From positions 1 through 6,324 of the forward strand of contig JACQMD010000142.1 in NCBI GenBank assembly GCA_016203755.1: DNA of 6,324 bases, given 5' to 3'. Positions 5,307 through 6,324 of the stretch are shown one piece after another; within the stretch, counting starts at the first letter, position 1; every line of letters begins with the position of its first letter. The notes beneath the pieces were generated by a model. That model worked only from the letters and a program-made list of their open reading frames with translations. It was not told the DNA's origin and did no database searches. The DNA is from Candidatus Roizmanbacteria bacterium (GTDB lineage Bacteria; Patescibacteriota; Microgenomatia; GCA-001788215; 2-01-FULL-40-14). Position numbers and translations under genes: made by a program.

Positions 5307-6324
5307 TTACTGCTCAATCCATACTGGATCGAGTGCCGGCACCATACCCACAAACCCATGATCTCCTTCAAATACCCATACCAGTTGAAGGTACGGGTGA
5401 TATTGATCTTCCTGAAAGTAGGCAAGGTAAACAGTACGTATCACGGCTTGCGTCCCGGTTTGTAAGGGAACTGCGATATAGCCTTTGCCGTTTTGTAACT
5501 GTTCCCATGCTGCCTGTCCGGAAATGGTCGGGTATGTGGCAGAGTCTCCCAACAATGGCGGAAAATTTTGAAAGGATGCTTCAAGAATATTCTGAATACG
5601 CGAGGTGTTGGCAGCAAAGATAAGATAGATAGGAGACGTATGGAATAACGAGGTGACTACCGGATACCCTTCAATTGGCCCCCGGAAAAAATCAATCCGA
5701 TACACCTGCGCATTTTCCAGCTTTGATGTTGGGGTAAGGGTAGTTCCTTCCAGGGTAAGGTACGTAATTTTTGATTCGGAGAGCGCCGTATCCCACACTT
5801 TTAACGACTGGAAGTAGGACACCGCAAGCTGTTTAATATTCTGTTGGGTAGGATTTATTTTTTCTTCAAACATTGACGGATCAAGATAATTTCGTTTCAT
5901 CAGAAAGTTTTGATTGGTAATATCGAGAGTAAATGTACTATTGGTCGCTTCATCCGTATAGTGATAGAGGGTATCAGATATGGTTGTTGGTTGACCGGTA
6001 AAACCCAGTTGTTCAGCAAAGTCTGCCGCGTTGCGGCGGGAGAATAGCGTTGGTGTCTTTGAAGGGATAAAGAAGAGTTCAGATGATGGTGTGCCTTCTG
6101 GAGGTCTCCCCGCGATAGTTTGCAGTTCAAATGTGGAAGGGTAGGTCTTGCCGGGCGGGAAGTGAATTGGTGGAATTCGTCCGAATTCGAAAGAAGGAGC
6201 TGGGGTTGGTTTTGGAATAGTTTCTTTTGCCTTTTTCATGCTGATCATGACGCCTGCCGATACAACCACAGCAAATACCCCCATAAAAATCCCGATAATG
6301 AGTGTTCTTCGGACAATATATGCA
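5307..6324 (-). CDS. Unrecognised membrane-anchored extracytoplasmic protein (5'-partial)
   Basis: I do not recognise this protein. The first internal ATG (6284) has no Shine-Dalgarno sequence and would cut into a hydrophobic helix. The frame stays open for 13 more codons to the window edge, reading Arg-Arg then a hydrophobic stretch (LIIGIF), with no ATG, GTG or TTG. The true start is therefore outside the window. Numbering from that ATG, the transmembrane segment runs from before residue 1 to about 16, followed by KKAK. The basic flanks do not fix the topology. A Pro-rich neck (24-44, with PKPTPAP and FGRIPPIHFPP) leads to about 280 residues rich in Thr, aromatic residues and short beta-like stretches. 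The C-terminal part has VYLAYFQ and LQLVWVFEG. The only cysteine-free, soluble-looking domain probably lies outside the cell. It converges on the carboxypeptidase gene. An envelope role is a guess from topology and position. Confidence 0.8.
   Translation of the reverse strand, partial: AYIVRRTLIIGIFMGVFAVVVSAGVMISMKKAKETIPKPTPAPSFEFGRIPPIHFPPGKTYPSTFELQTIAGRPPEGTPSSELFFIPSKTPTLFSRRNAADFAEQLGFTGQPTTISDTLYHYTDEATNSTFTLDITNQNFLMKRNYLDPSMFEEKINPTQQNIKQLAVSYFQSLKVWDTALSESKITYLTLEGTTLTPTSKLENAQVYRIDFFRGPIEGYPVVTSLFHTSPIYLIFAANTSRIQNILEASFQNFPPLLGDSATYPTISGQAAWEQLQNGKGYIAVPLQTGTQAVIRTVYLAYFQEDQYHPYLQLVWVFEGDHGFVGMVPALDPVWIEQ
5313..5333 (-). other. Stem-loop at the 3' end of the minus-strand gene
   Basis: In the minus-strand RNA, two 8-nt arms (CTCGATCC and GGATTGAG) pair fully with one G-U wobble around a 5-nt loop. 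The structure ends just before the stop codon of the membrane-anchored protein gene. The two convergent genes are only 2 bp apart, so any terminator must overlap coding sequence. No U-tract follows, so this is not a canonical intrinsic terminator. On the plus strand the pairing is broken by an A-C mismatch. Confidence 0.25.

Noticed and set aside
5278..5308. Imperfect hairpin followed by TTTT as an intrinsic terminator for aspS and the carboxypeptidase gene.
   Set aside because: The stem is two 4-bp blocks with a 3-nt bulge and the T-run is only four bases, too weak to call.
5267..5623. A 118-codon plus-strand open frame overlapping the carboxypeptidase end and the convergent gene.
   Set aside because: It overlaps two better-supported genes and has no domain, start signal or hydrophobic pattern of its own.

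Overview
The window carries ordinary chromosomal housekeeping genes of a bacterium. I favour a member of the Candidate Phyla Radiation (Patescibacteria, perhaps Microgenomates-like). The reasons are a short archaeal-type AspRS as the AspRS seen here, no convincing Shine-Dalgarno sequence before any start, very tight gene packing, -10 boxes almost touching start codons, and an orphan single-pass surface protein with a proline-rich neck. This placement is inference. Chloroflexi or another deep lineage is not excluded, and no 16S or ribosomal protein gene is present to settle it.

Layout. Bases 1-48 are non-coding, downstream of rpoD, with one small hairpin. On the minus strand, dnaG (primase) is followed directly by rpoD (primary sigma factor). 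This is the dnaG-rpoD core of the classical macromolecular synthesis operon, without rpsU in front. A 41-bp divergent intergenic region (2898-2938) holds back-to-back promoter elements. On the plus strand follow aspS and, 23 bp later, a D-alanyl-D-alanine carboxypeptidase (peptidase S11, DacF/PBP5-like). The plus-strand pair ends 2 bp from the end of a convergent minus-strand gene for an unrecognised membrane-anchored extracellular protein. Its reading frame is still open at the right edge, so it is 5'-partial.

How the genes relate. dnaG and rpoD link replication priming and transcription initiation in one transcript. aspS charges tRNA-Asp, and possibly tRNA-Asn if it is non-discriminating. 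The carboxypeptidase trims peptidoglycan stem peptides outside the membrane, where the last protein would also sit. I see no mobile element, CRISPR array, complete RNA gene or defence module.

I found no new multi-gene system. The points most worth a second look are the divergent promoter region that seems to produce leaderless mRNAs, an in-frame A AAA AAG slippery heptamer in dnaG that would yield a short product of about 172 residues, the tRNA-specificity residues of AspRS, and the extra residue in the DnaG zinc ribbon.
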